Positions 48,260 through 59,555 of a DNA stretch of 64,000 nt are shown here, piece after piece. A model generated the notes under the pieces. That model was not told where the DNA came from. It saw only the letters and a program-made list of their open reading frames with translations, and made no database searches. The first letter of the stretch is position 1; every line of letters starts with the position of its first letter. Both the position numbers and the translations under genes were made by a program. The DNA is from Phlebiopsis flavidoalba (Eukaryota; Basidiomycota; Agaricomycetes; Polyporales; Phanerochaetaceae): the NCBI GenBank assembly GCA_035772785.1, contig JAOCPU010000026.1, positions 62,001 through 126,000 of the forward strand, read 5' to 3'.

Positions 48260-49185
48260 CTCGTTGTGTCATGACGGCGTGGCCCTCGCACCTCCAAAAG
48301 GTCACCGCTCCTCGTAATGAACTGTCGCCTTCCGTTCTTCACTTCCCCTCCCTCTTCACGCTGAGTTGTGCCTTTCCCTCTAGACGCCAGGCCACTCATG
48401 ACCTCGCTGTATATTTGTTAGCTCTCTCTCGTCAGACCTGTATGTATACTGTACTGTCGCGTCTCCATGATATTATTGTCTTTACTCTCCATTCTCGCGT
48501 GACATAGCGAATGGGTCCGTGTTCATAGTAATCGTTCGAGCGGAATGATCGGCGAGGAAACAATCATGGGAGAGTCGGTGGCTCGTAAACGAGCTCGCGA
48601 GGGTCAGCAACAAGTCGATAGAACGAAAGTCGATGCATTGATATTGTACCACTAGAAGTATTCAAGATAGAAAGCAAAGCTTTTTAATCGAGTATTATGA
48701 ATAGGAATCAGCGGTGGCAATAATACCGACCGTGAGTTGAAAAATCTGAAAGAAATCGAAAGCTGACGCAACAGACCGACCACCAATAAGTACTAAGTCT
48801 TTGGGTTGGCCACAGTCTCGGGACGAGGACAGGGGAACTGTGTAATAGACATTATCCATGGATAGCACGGAGGCTTACTCAGTACTCAAGGCCAGCATGT
48901 CTCGACACGGCGTGTAGCTGTATGCTTATCGTCCCATAAATATTTTTGCGTCCGCATACATGAAATACTCACAGCGCGGCAATATCAAGCCAGCATGCGT
49001 GCGGTGCCCGATTCCGGTCAGTGGCGTGGTGCATCAGTATCGCATCAAGCCTGTCGGACGGGTCGGGACGCGTGGTGAACTGATGATTTGTTCCCACGTA
49101 CCACCAACATCGGTCTCCACGACAGGCTCCATTTGAGCAAGACAATCGCTACCTACTCTTGCATTAGGGATATCGAAACCTCGCA
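48260..49185. other. Intergenic, nothing convincing
   Basis: A T/C-rich stretch follows the RING gene (48340-48490). No coding motif recognised on either strand. Confidence 0.45.
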
Positions 49186-51648
49186 ATGTCCTCGAAGAAG
49201 CGCGGCTCGGTCATGTCTTTCTGTGGTGACAGTCAAGAGCAAGGAGACGGCAAGCGCATCAAGACAGGCAACGTTCAACTCGGTACGGGTGGTGAAGGGG
49301 CTACAGAGCGAGCGAGGGCACATGCTTCGAAGGCAAGTTTTGCATTATCCGAAACAAGAACATTATCTTGCGCATCGGTACTCGACGCAGTGCTACGAAG
49401 GCTTACTCCTGGCACGATAGTGCAAAAAAACAACGTGTACAGGCCGAACAAGTCGTGCGCGCCGATGTGGCTTTCCCAGCTGCTGGGTCTGTGTACATCA
49501 ACCACAGTCAGATGGATGCCGTTTTAGAGGTGCGTCAGTTTCCGCTCGGAATTTGTGGTTCACATTAGAGAGTAGTCGCCACCTAGAGTATAGAATTCTT
49601 GGCGCGAATAAGGACGAATTTCAGTACTACGCTGGAACGACGCCTGCACCGCTCAATTTCAGGACATCTTTTGTGAGTGAACGTAAGCTAGACTTGGAAA
49701 CCATCAAAAGACTTCAGGTACATGGCCTTTTTACGTCGTCGAGCGTCCGATCCATATTTATCAAACTTGCTGCAGGACTTCATCTTTTCCCCACATGAGG
49801 TCCCTGGTTGACGTCCAACTGCAATCACGAGCAACGGCCGGACCTGATCCGTCGCTTTCCGGACGAAAGGTACAGGGTCTCCTGTGGTAAGCGTTGCAAA
49901 TGGTCTCCACATCTGTATGTTTGATACAGGTCCACTAGACAATTGTCTCACCGGGATTCTGTCTGCGACTTTTCAATGCATCAACTGTGCCTTCGATCAA
50001 TGCGTGGACTGCGCCAACCAGACTGCAAAACGCTCCCCGTCTCGCCCTTCTCTCAGGTAATCACACTCCTCGATGATTTTTCGACATATTTAACATGTAT
50101 TCCAAAGAATGTCTATCATCTACATCCCCTGGTGGCCATTCTCTACGGCCAGTGTCAAGACTTCAGTCTGATATCCTTTCAAAGCTGAACAGAGATCTTG
50201 AAAGCTTCGTATGCGCCCCATCCAACATCATTTCTCAAGTCCATGATCGGACGCTTCGACTCATTAACGATGCGCAGCCCCCGTATCGTAGAATTCCCCG
50301 CATCAAGAAACAAGAGACGGCGGTCTTTCGCGAACTATGGGCGCGTGGCATTCCTGTAATAGTGACAAACGCCAGACTACCCGGAGATTGGACACCGGAC
50401 TACCTTTCGCGCACTCACGGTTCTGAGCAAGTACAAGTGCTAGATAGCCTGAAGAAGAAAGACCTGAGGATGTCATTGCGCAATTTTCTAGAGCTGTTCG
50501 TTCAGCGCACTGAGGAAGATCGGGAGCTGAAGTTGAAGGTATTGCCTTATGATCAATCATAACTTGGACACGTAGCTCACATCTGTCGTTTCAGGACTAT
50601 CCCCCGAAACAGGACTTCAAGACCAAGTTTGCTGACATCAACGCCAACTTCCAGAAAGGTCTACCTATGCCTTTTCTTACGGGGGGGGAAGACGGAATCG
50701 AGAACATCGCGGCTCACTGGCCGATTGCCATCCATCCGAATAGGGCAAAGTCGTTCGGCACAAGGCAAATCCAGTGACACCTTCGACCAGAAGCCTGATC
50801 TTGGTGAGCAAACCAATATAAGCGACATCTATTATTGACTTTTTGCAGGGCCGAAAACTTTACATCGCCTCTGCGGACATACTACAACAGGGATCGACAC
50901 GCCTTCACAAAGACCTCACTGGTGCTGTGAATTGTATGGCATGGTCGGAGACGAGGGGAAAGATGGTCAATCCGGAGCAGCGTGGCAGTTATATGCGGAG
51001 GAGGACGGTGATCAGCTCTGCTCGGCTGTCCGGGAGGAGTACGGCTTATCGGACACAGACTCGGGACCCAATACATTCTCAGGCTTATTTTGTTGACGCC
51101 GATTTCAAGAATCGCCTCAAGAAGAGGAATATCTTCCCGTTCGAGTTCACACAAAAGCAAGACGAGGCTGTGTTCATACCTCCCGGTGTTGCACACCAGG
51201 TGAGTCTTGGCGTTTTCCTATCACTCTAACTCACTCGCCGCCAGGTGTCAAACAGCAGCGCATGTATCAAGATTGCAACAGATTTCTTCGGTGTGGGTGA
51301 CGTAGACTCTACGCTGCGTGTCATGGTTGAACGTCAACGCGATGGATTAGAGGATGTACTTGCGACCCGTACGATGATCTGGCATTCCTGGCACTCGCTG
51401 GACAATTTGCTCCAGATACAGCAGAAGCAGTCGAACCAATGTGCCTCTTTACCTCTCAAAGCAAGGCGGTCACTAGAAATGCCGCGGCCTTGGCTAAACG
51501 AGCGCGGCTTTTTTTTTTTATACCAGGCAGCGAGGAAAAAACAGGGACCCCAAGGTCTACCGACATGGCTGCCCAGATCCCGGTTGTGGCCATCCTCGAA
51601 AGAAAGATGGACCGAAGGCGGTGTGAAAAATCACTTGTGCGTACATGA
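49186..51648 (+). CDS. JmjC-domain protein, probable histone lysine demethylase-like
   Basis: The tentative start at 49186 gives MSSKKRGSVMSFCGDSQEQG. A possible zinc-binding knuckle lies at 49950-50010 (FQCINCAFDQCVDCANQT). The pre-JmjC part reads AVFRELWARGIPVIVTNARL, GDWTPDYLSRTHGSE and LRMSLRNFLELF (50320-50505). After an intron come DYPPKQDFKTKFADINANFQ, GLPMPFLTG and GIENIAAHWPI (about 50600-50730). The JmjC core reads GPKLYIAS then STRLHKDLTGAVNCMAW (50896-50945), where H-K-D matches the first two Fe(II) ligands, and later DEAVFIPPGVAHQVSNSS (51162-51260 across an intron), supplying the third His. Family enzymes oxidise methyl-lysine using 2-oxoglutarate; KDM3-type similarity is my best recall. 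The tail after about 51440 is less certain. Frame shifts occur at 50690 (G run) and 50930-51000. Confidence 0.75.
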
Positions 51649-52013
51649 CTTGTACCAGTCCTCGATCCAACACACCTTCTATAACACGCTTTCCAGGGCA
51701 CAGTTTCATCGAATAAAGCTATCAGAGGAACATCTGAAGGCAATCCTGGCCTGTCCAGCGTCCAACAACCAGAAGTGTATGCTCGCTACTACGCGCTATA
51801 TACCAGTGAGTCACACGTGCAATAAAAAGCCGCCTACGACTCAATTCGAGGATTCAGGCCAACACATGACACAAGTTCCCTCCTGAGGATTTCGCGCTCT
51901 CGCTGACAGCCCTGCTATTCGATGGCTCGTCTGGTTCCGAGCCTCGTGGCTCCGCTTCGTCTCAACACTGTCATTGTCATTGTAGCAGGATCTCATGCGA
52001 AATTTGCACATCC
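51649..52013. other. Interval with a possible exon
   Basis: A plus segment reading IKLSEEHLKAILACPASNNQ (51710-51775) looks coding and is followed by gtgagt. It may be a further exon of the JmjC gene or of an unknown gene. Confidence 0.3.
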
Positions 52014-52583
52014 TTGATGTTAAGTTTGCGTGAATACAAATACATACTACTCGAAGGCTCACAAATTCAATTCCCATCATTGACTTTGACTATCTACGAC
52101 CTCTGTCAGTGTATCAGCCGCATGCAGGTCTTATTACATAGGTCTGATCAGGATACAGTCGCCCAACCACGGCCGACAGTTATTGATTTCGCGTGCAAGC
52201 AGTATCGATACATCAATGGCGGCAGCATGGTGCGCGCAACAGCAGAACCGGAACGAATCGCGATTCGCGATCTGCGTGGTCTGCTGGCACCCAGCTCTAG
52301 TCTCCCAAAAGCAGACGGCGTTAACAGCGAGGAAAGGGCTGTTAAGCCCCCAGCTCTCCGCATTAATCGACAAACGCTAACACAAATCGCACACGCAGGC
52401 CACAGTCGGGATGGGGCATCCACAATGTTGTGTCATGTCAATGCCGTCGCCATTGATTTGGAACGTAGCAAGATGGCTTTTGACGTACAGGGAATATATC
52501 AGAGCCGATACGCAGAGGTATCCAATATGGTAGTACATGTAGTGGATGACTGCCAAAACTACAGTGCGTTACCTAGCACTTAG
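52014..52583 (+). CDS. Long ORF, unrecognised
   Basis: An uninterrupted 189-codon plus frame, long for this indel-rich sequence. Composition is reasonable (RPTVIDFACKQYRYINGGSM, AIRDLRGLLAPSSSLPK, MVVHVVDDCQNYSALPST) but I recognise no motif, and the other frames are also fairly open. It could be real or chance. Confidence 0.3.
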   Translation: MMLSLREYKYILLEGSQIQFPSLTLTIYDLCQCISRMQVLLHRSDQDTVAQPRPTVIDFACKQYRYINGGSMVRATAEPERIAIRDLRGLLAPSSSLPKADGVNSEERAVKPPALRINRQTLTQIAHAGHSRDGASTMLCHVNAVAIDLERSKMAFDVQGIYQSRYAEVSNMVVHVVDDCQNYSALPST

Positions 52584-52604
52584 CATCTGTCCAACGCTGC
52601 AAGG

Positions 52605-53200
52605 TTATGCGCGCAGCCTCTCAATCTCGGCTTCGCACTCCATAAGATAGTGATTGTAGCCAGCAACCCGTCGTTGTATTTCCTCCATGACGATCTGCTC
52701 GGACCTCATATAAGAGCCTCCGTGTGTTCTTTCGTGCGCCCAATTTGACGTAGCTGGGCACTGATACCAATCGCCAGAGCTGACTTGATCTCGATTTGTT
52801 CGTGTGTTGAAGCAGCTAGCTGGATTGTTGGCGTGTAGTCTCTGCTGCTAATCGTGCTGGAAGGCATCTGTGTGGCGGTAGAATCCCGCTGTCTACATTT
52901 CCAGCAGAGAAGAAACGAGGTACTCAACGGTGGCCTCCTTGTCTGGAGTGTCAACCATTTTGGACGCTATCTTCACGGTTGATAAAGGCGTCGACAGTTG
53001 TCGGGAGTGTTTTATTCGTGAAGTGCCGCTGTGACGCCCCTTGGTCGTCTATCTGCATGAGTTCCTGCAATAGTAATGTTGTCAAATGGTTATGTGGGCG
53101 ACAGAAGAGTGTACTAACTCACCTGCGGGTTGTGGCGATCATCAATGCTCTAAAAACGGTTCCGGAACCTGATTCATCTCCTTCATCATGTTGTATCATA
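52605..53200 (-). CDS. Coiled-coil protein, unrecognised (minus)
   Basis: The minus strand reads ELMQIDDQGASQRHFTNKTL and PTTVDAFINREDSV (about 53065-52965) after an acceptor gcag, then TPDKEATVEYLVSSLLEM (about 52945-52895), IEIKSALAIGISAQLRQIGR (about 52800-52740) and the C-terminal SEQIVMEEIQRRVAGYNHYL with MECEAEIERLRA (about 52705-52608). The stop is at 52605-52607. The last 80 residues are helical and heptad-like. An upstream exon near 53150-53190 reads EMNQVPEPF. Family unknown; the start is not fixed. Frame shifts between the pieces look like indels. Confidence 0.5.
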
Positions 53201-53703
53201 TCTCACCCACAATGCCGCTGAGGGACAGCCTTGGTGCTTTGCCTCGGCGGCTCGACACCATGCGATGTCCTGGCTAGCTCGTATGCAGACTGTGCAGCTA
53301 ACTACAGCCTTCGGTCAAGCAGCGTGTAACGATTTGCTTCCAGAAACTTACCAATTTAGTTGGACACTCCCTCGGCCCAGGCTTTCTTGTGCTCAGTATT
53401 GTCCGCAGTCTCAGCGGTGAGCGCAACACACAATTCAGCTAGAGTATTCAGGTATGTCGTAAGCGCAGCTACACTATGAGGAGTAATATAAACTTGTGAC
53501 TCGGATGACATAGCGTTCGTGAAGTAATCACGGCTGCGGCCTCAGGCCTGAGGGTGTAGCGAAGGACTTTGGATTTTAGGGAGCAGAAACGTAGCTGACA
53601 TGTCCAGCAGTCCGGACGCGTCACACGCACATCTACGTCCTCATTTTTCCCACGGGGAGCGCGAGTAGCGCGGCTAAGCAAGCTCATTCTCTTGTTCCTT
53701 GCT
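53201..53703. other. Divergent intergenic region
   Basis: Separates the minus coiled-coil gene from the plus AT-hook gene. Contains the 14-bp palindrome cctcaggcctgagg (53540-53553). No gene seen. Confidence 0.45.
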
Positions 53704-55571
53704 ATGGCGAACACCACCCCAAATAATGCGCCTTTAGGCCGTGAAATCGAATACCTTGACACTGTTCAAACCTTGATCACCTTGGCACACAACTTTAACT
53801 ATGCTACCACGAGCGACTTTGAAGAGCTTCGGAACACATGGGGTGAGCTATCTCTAGAGACATGTCCCGCACACAGCTGAACTCGCCAAGGATCGGCTTA
53901 GAAACGGCTGGCATTTACTTAATGATCCTGCAACATATCTGCTTTCGCCCAATAAGATCCTCGAAGACCCTACCAGTGAACGCTGTGAAATACGTTCTCA
54001 TGCAAGGGAACGCCGCACGGGAGTTGCTGACCCAGGGACCTGCGGGCCAAAACTGTCCCTTGCCCCCCAGGAGCCCGCCACACACTCTGCGGGATGTAAC
54101 GGAGGCCACTCAGAGTCTCGAGAGTGAGAATACGCCGCCGAAAAGAAAGCGAGGGAGACCGAGGAAACAGGTAAGAGTTCCAAAGAGTATTCAAGCTGGA
54201 ACAACAGTGTTCACGTCAGCGAGAAGCCTACGGAAGGGGCTGCTGCAGCATCTGTGAGTGCTCCCAACGAAGCTTCTTCTCTGGGAGAATCTTTCTTCGT
54301 CGCGGGACAGCGCAAATTGCAGGTGAGTATTATACCTATTGTTTGCCCAGGCGAAGATATAGCTGATCCCAAACCAAAGCTAGATTTTCCTGAAGTCCAG
54401 CCCAAGGATACTGCCCGAAGCAGCACCATTCGAAACCCGAAAGATGCGTCAGATCCAACCTTCCAAGAAGATCACGCGGACACATGGTCCTGCGAAGAGA
54501 GAGATGTGATCAACAAGAGCTTCCTTGCACTTGGTCAATGGGTCGGCGTGGAAGTCAGCGTTCTTGCGACGAATGCCGTTCAGCGCATCGTAGCTGCATC
54601 AAGCGCAAGAGGGATTCGTCTGTGACTTCTAGTGCCAACAGTCATTCACCGCAATCTCCCCCTGCCAAACGCGCAAAAACCTATCCAGTACTCGCCTTTA
54701 GCCCCCAAGATGACAGCTCATCGGTCATGCACCAACCGTCGGCAGAGCGACATGCTATCGACTCTTCGGTTACGATCCCTAGTCTGTTGCCTACGTCGCG
54801 ACCACGATTACACTTCGCCTGCACCATCCTTATCCGAATCTGCACCTCCGCATCCATTGAGCTCTACACCTTTGGGCAGGTCCAATTGCAATTCTTCTTC
54901 CATAGGTGCCTCTATGGAGCCTCTTCGCAGCCCCAGCCCCGACTCGCATCCACAATCAAGTAGAACCATCCCAAACAAAGACGCCTGTCCATCCAAATCC
55001 TTTGCATCCCCAGTAGCGGCCCATACCTCTGATCCTAAGGCCATGAGGACCGTTGTCATCGATGAGAAGTTAGATTCTCCTAACCGTTCCAGCATACACT
55101 CCGGTGAAGACTTTTCGAACAGGGCTCGTTTATGAACACATGAGGATGACAAAGGACTCGGAGACCTTGCAATCCGTAACTACCCTATCAGCCGACGCGA
55201 CAAGAGCGATGACGCAAGGGATGAGGTGAATAGACATCTACCTGGTCAGAGAATCTCACTTATCAATGCCCATATTCGGGCCGTCAAATCACAGGAGCAG
55301 CGGTGCCCTCCCACGTTTACAAGCAGTCGGAATGCTGTTCCTCCTCGCGGGCTGACAGCCACGGACTCCCCACCTCTCCGCACTGAGGAAGCCAGTCCAG
55401 CGACAAAACACGGCCGTGAACCCTTGACGTCTACGATTCCAGCTGCTGCGCTACATTCTGGACGAGATCACCCAACTCAAGGCAAACATTGCTGCCCACC
55501 ACGCGCGCGTCTCCATACTCGAGCAGGCTGCAAAACCTCAGGTATATCTCAACAGCAGTTCAGCCTCGTGA
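53704..55571 (+). CDS. AT-hook protein with a half Zn-cluster motif, putative DNA-binding regulator
   Basis: ATG 53704 begins MANTTPNNAPLGREIEYLDT and a helical N-terminus (LITLAHNFNYATTSDFEELR). After an intron comes ELAKDRLRNGWHLLNDPATY (about 53880-53940), and near 54140-54170 PPKRKRGRPRKQ, a classical AT-hook (RGRP core) that binds the minor groove of AT-rich DNA. An exon near 54550-54620 reads RRGSQRSCDECRSAHRSCIK. C-x2-C-x6-C with the CDxCR context resembles the first half of a fungal Zn2Cys6 cluster, but the second C-x2-C half is not visible. A long Ser/Pro-rich region follows (SPPAKRAKTYPV, ESAPPHPLSSTPLG), with a C-terminal coiled coil (LLRYILDEITQLKANIAAHH, RVSILEQAAKPQ) ending near 55571. 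Frame shifts separate the pieces. Transcription-factor role inferred. Confidence 0.6.
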
Positions 55572-58172
55572 TCATGATTGGAAAGTGCGTAACATACTAC
55601 ACGCCCTAAATACATTATTCTAGTTTGCCATGAGTCTCATGCTTCTTTCGCTTTCCTTGTTGTTTTGCTCCAATGCTATCACATCGGGTCTCTCGTTGAT
55701 ATGTAGTTATGTAGTTTGGCTATGTCGTTGTCATGTAAAGTTTTGTTACTCTGCTTTGCACGAGTCGAATCATCATTCTAGATTTATCAATATAATTAAT
55801 CGTGTAGTTAAATTTCTTTCACTCCGGACGCGGACGCGGCGCTGCGGGTCCTAGTATCACGAGGGATCTTGTTACGTCTCAACGTTAACCCCAGTGAGAA
55901 CCCCCATCTAGGAAGAACTAACAGGAACTCACAAAAAGGTAGACACCGTAGATTTTGGGATAGCGAAGAGGTAAAGCTTAGATCACATGAGATGGCGGAC
56001 CAGGGGAAAACGTTGCGGAACGCAGCATATCTAGGCCAGCAGTGCATGCGCGCAATGTGCGCGCGGCGCGCTTGTAGTTCAGCATCTCACTCGATCCCAG
56101 TAGATATATTCAAAAATGACATTTTTATTATACGGATGCCCACCAGAGATATCTGAAGATGATACTACATATGTACAGGTCCTACTAGAGCTATTCTGAC
56201 ATTGGGTTTAGACAGCTCGCGACTTGGAGGCAAGCCAGAGTGCTTGTTGTTGTTGCTGACACCACAACAGTTCTGAGGGCCTACGAGGTGCGGATCAGTA
56301 AAGTTCGAACCACTGTAATAAGTAGTATCGCTTCAACTCACTACGTTGACGGCCCGACCTATTGTATAGCTAGACGATGTGTGATACACCGATGAGATAT
56401 GGGCTATGTGGCAGGTCCAAATCGAACTGTATAGAGCGTACCTATTTCTTTCGGCCCTCCGAGATCCATTTGAGATGGGATGGTACGGCTCAGAACCCTG
56501 TACAAGCTCGCCGCGCTAATTCAGAGCCCGTCACTGCGGTAGATAGGCCTTCTCCGTTGCGACCAACTCAGAATCTGTAGATAGTTACATGAGAAGACCA
56601 CACATCCAATGGCTAAAGCGGATGACATTACTTACGGCTCCTTCAACATCGATGTATCCTTGAAACCGTGCACTGCGCCTTAGTGCTGTGGGAATCTCGC
56701 AGTTTCGATCAGCGCGTACGATGACACAGCCACCAACCACATACCGACGCGAGGAATCGATGCTGGCTATTCTGGTTTCGTTGACTCTCCACGTCGCGGG
56801 TGTAGGAGTCTTCCTGGACCAGCCGCTGGCGCGTCGCCTGGTGTCAGTCAGAAAACAGGTGAGGAGAGAGATGTGGGGCTCACAGGTGTTGGCACCGACT
56901 GCTGTGTGCCACGCCCGCAGCCACAGTGACCTGAGACAGCCTGAGACGTGCCTTGGGCGAGGTGCGACAGGACAAACGAACTTTGGCGAAAACTTCAAGT
57001 GCAAAACTTCAAGTGCAAAAGCGACTGAAGACCGAGCCCAACGCGCCTGACCACGTTGCTTGTCGGTCGCCTTCCAGGTTCCTCACAGAGGACGTGAGAT
57101 CGACATATATCTTTCGAGGTGACAGAGAGTCAGAGACAAGCCAAGACCTTGTTAGACGCTGTGGGAGCACGCGAGCAGAGGTCTGCATAGACCGGGATAT
57201 ATATGGTGATGGATCGATCCATCCTATCCGGAATGGCCCGTCTCTTGCATTGTGGCCTTTAAGCCGCCGTTCTACTCACTTTCGCTGGGGATCGCGGTTG
57301 AGATCTCCCAGTGAGAACCTGATCTACGCAAACTACGGAGATATTACCAAAGCTACACACACAGATCCCGGGCCGGGTCAGCATCTCGAGCCACCCCTAC
57401 GCAATGCTTTTTCCCATGACGAAGCATTTAGGCACTCGCCGAACAGATCTTCTGCGCAATTGCATTGCTTCATGAGCTAATTGTGGAGCATGTCGCAGTC
57501 TTCGGGGGTCCACACGGAAAGTCGAACGTCGCGCAAACGTCCGAGTCGATTAGACCATCTCAAGCACTCCGACGAAGTCCTCGATGCATCGTTGTTGAGA
57601 TCTGAGAAGCGTAAGCTGCTTGCAATACGCCTGTTGACTGCTGCTTCTAGGATAGTGCATCCCATCACAATTGTCTTCCTATGTGGTGCCAACACGAGCT
57701 ATCGGTGCTATGAGCGATCACATCGCGCAAAGACCACCGTGTACTTGTGGACTGGGTGCGTCGATCCATGGTTCTTTCAAAAACTGCTCAGACACACACG
57801 TATGTCCAGAGGATGCCGCCATGAACGCATTTCATAAAGTTGCCGCTGATGATACACGAAAACCTTGAGGCGGCAAGCATTGCCAGGGCACGAGCATCCT
57901 CGGGCTGGAAACGTCCCGAACTCAATGGACGAGGCGATTTACGCCCGTACAGAGCCGTGTCAATCTCCCGTGGACAACCTTCCAGCCTCCACGCCTAAGG
58001 TCAGTTGTTCTTGGCGAGATAGCAGACAAAGAAACATTCACCTCTTTTTCGAGAACAGCTCGTTCGGTCGTAAAATGAGTTCGGGGTGGAGAGATGGCTT
58101 TATTGATACCGAATTAGCCTGCTTTGATTGCTCTCCCTGCCGTCAGGTTTGTTTTATTACCATCGTGTGCAG
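55572..58172. other. 2.6 kb without a secure gene
   Basis: An uninterrupted 175-codon plus ORF (56953-57480) and overlapping open frames on both strands at 56585-57050 are present but carry no motif. The minus frame 57477-57695 (RWSNRLGRLRDVRLSVWTPE) weakly recalls an LRR/F-box protein. Two tandem words (aacttcaagtgcaaa) lie at 56990-57020. I call none of these. Confidence 0.35.
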
Positions 58173-58180
58173 TATTTAAG
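58173..58180 (+). promoter_or_regulatory. TATA-like element (tatttaag)
   Basis: Lies 76-83 bp upstream of the 58256 ATG, followed by a C-rich stretch. A plausible core promoter for the membrane protein gene. Confidence 0.35.
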
Positions 58181-58255
58181 CCTAGCGTTCTTGGGGTAAG
58201 TTCCGCCGCCCATCCCCATTCCCTTGTCCTACACAGTCTTCTTACGCCGCCCATC

Positions 58256-59040
58256 ATGTCCCGCAATAGTTGGCACGTAGTGGTTCGTGAGAACCCCCTG
58301 CCCATAGCTTCCCCGCCCGCCACTCCGCATCAAGATTTGGGCCCTTTCGTCTCCGGGAAAAGCGCGCAGAATGTGCGTCAGCGCGATGGTGCGTCATCAC
58401 CACATCTTGGTTCAAGCAGTTTTAACTTGAACGATCTCATAGACTCAACAGTTCAAGGCGTCCAGGATACATCAATTGTGTATACCCGGTCTTACCATTC
58501 TGGCACGGTACGCAGTAGTGTATACTCTTCGTCTGGACGGTCTCTGATCCTGTCTATAGGAAACCCAGCGACACAACGGTCACGAGCACACTCGGGGATA
58601 CGGAAAGCTCCAGCGACGAGGACACGGACAGCCGTTCCATCACTCCCACCTATCGCATCACGCCCGCCTACCGCAGGGGGACTCATGAGAGGACGCCCGA
58701 GCACGAGGAACGTCCCCTTCCTGTAGAGACGATTGCCGACGCCCCGCCGATGCAGCAAATCACGTCCACCCCGAGATGGGGTGTGCCTCTCCTTTCGCGG
58801 TCTGCTACCCTGCTCTGGCTCAAGACTTTGCTCGTCCACGCCGTATGCAAACTAGTTGAGACCGCGATCTGCGTCGTACTCCTAGTCTACATAATCGACT
58901 GTTGGGAGAACACAAGGGCAGAGAGGAGAGAGGCTGGTCGGGCTGTAGTCAGAATGCTGGAGTGGGGCTTAATCGCACTAGAGGGGGGCTTAGTTCTACT
59001 AGAACGGAGTGTACAGGTCGTTGCAGCCGCTATTGCCTAG
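58256..59040 (+). CDS. Single-pass membrane protein, unknown function
   Basis: ATG 58256 gives MSRNSWHVVVRENPLPIASP, then a Ser/Thr/Pro-rich cytosolic-type region (SSPHLGSSSFNLNDLIDSTV). After either a 52-bp intron (gtacgc at about 58508 to ctatag at 58560) plus one indel, or a frame shift alone, the frame continues TLGDTESSSDEDTDSRSITP, TYRITPAYRRGTHERTPEHE and PLLSRSATLLWLKTL. Next comes a hydrophobic helix (KLVETAICVVLLVYIIDCWE, about 58850-58910), and then a charged/amphipathic C-terminal helix (RREAGRAVVRMLEWGLIALE, GLVLLERSVQVVAAAIA) to the stop at 59038. About 245 residues. No family recognised; one membrane span followed by an amphipathic helix is the visible architecture. Confidence 0.6.
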
Positions 59041-59555
59041 GTGGTCAATTGCTGCTCGCGGCGTACTTACAATTTCCACAAATGTGTCAAACGGTTCTCT
59101 ACTTTTCATAAGACTATCAAGTACCCTCATTGATCGTGAGATAACTTAGTCGTGCCACGGGGATTACAATCAGGAGTTGTGAGCTACTAACGACGTGTGA
59201 CTTTTACTCTGAATCAAACCGCGGTGTGTACTGGGAGGTGTCTGCTATCAGCCACTCTCGGCGCACACTCCTGCCACTTGCTTTAAGTACTGACCTTTAC
59301 ATCCTTCGACAATCATTGTGTATAGAACCCGGGCCGTTCTAATACAGGCATGAGTGAATGATCTGTGTCAGTTCGAAGGGCTGTGACATAGCCAAGATAT
59401 TTAGTTGAGTAATGACTCTCCACTGCAAGACAAAACGTCCCGGAGCGAGCACCCGCGTCTAGTGAGAGCCTGAACGAAGTATCTCATGGCTTTCTTATCC
59501 AGGCTTATCACTGCCTGTCGCGCTCATTGCACAAGCACCCACACCGCGGCCGAAC
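59041..59555. other. Intergenic, nothing convincing
   Basis: No conserved coding segment. Separates two plus-strand genes. Confidence 0.5.

Noticed and set aside
57477..57695. Minus-strand F-box/LRR fragment
   Set aside because: Only a vague resemblance in about 25 residues; no F-box and no repeated leucine pattern.
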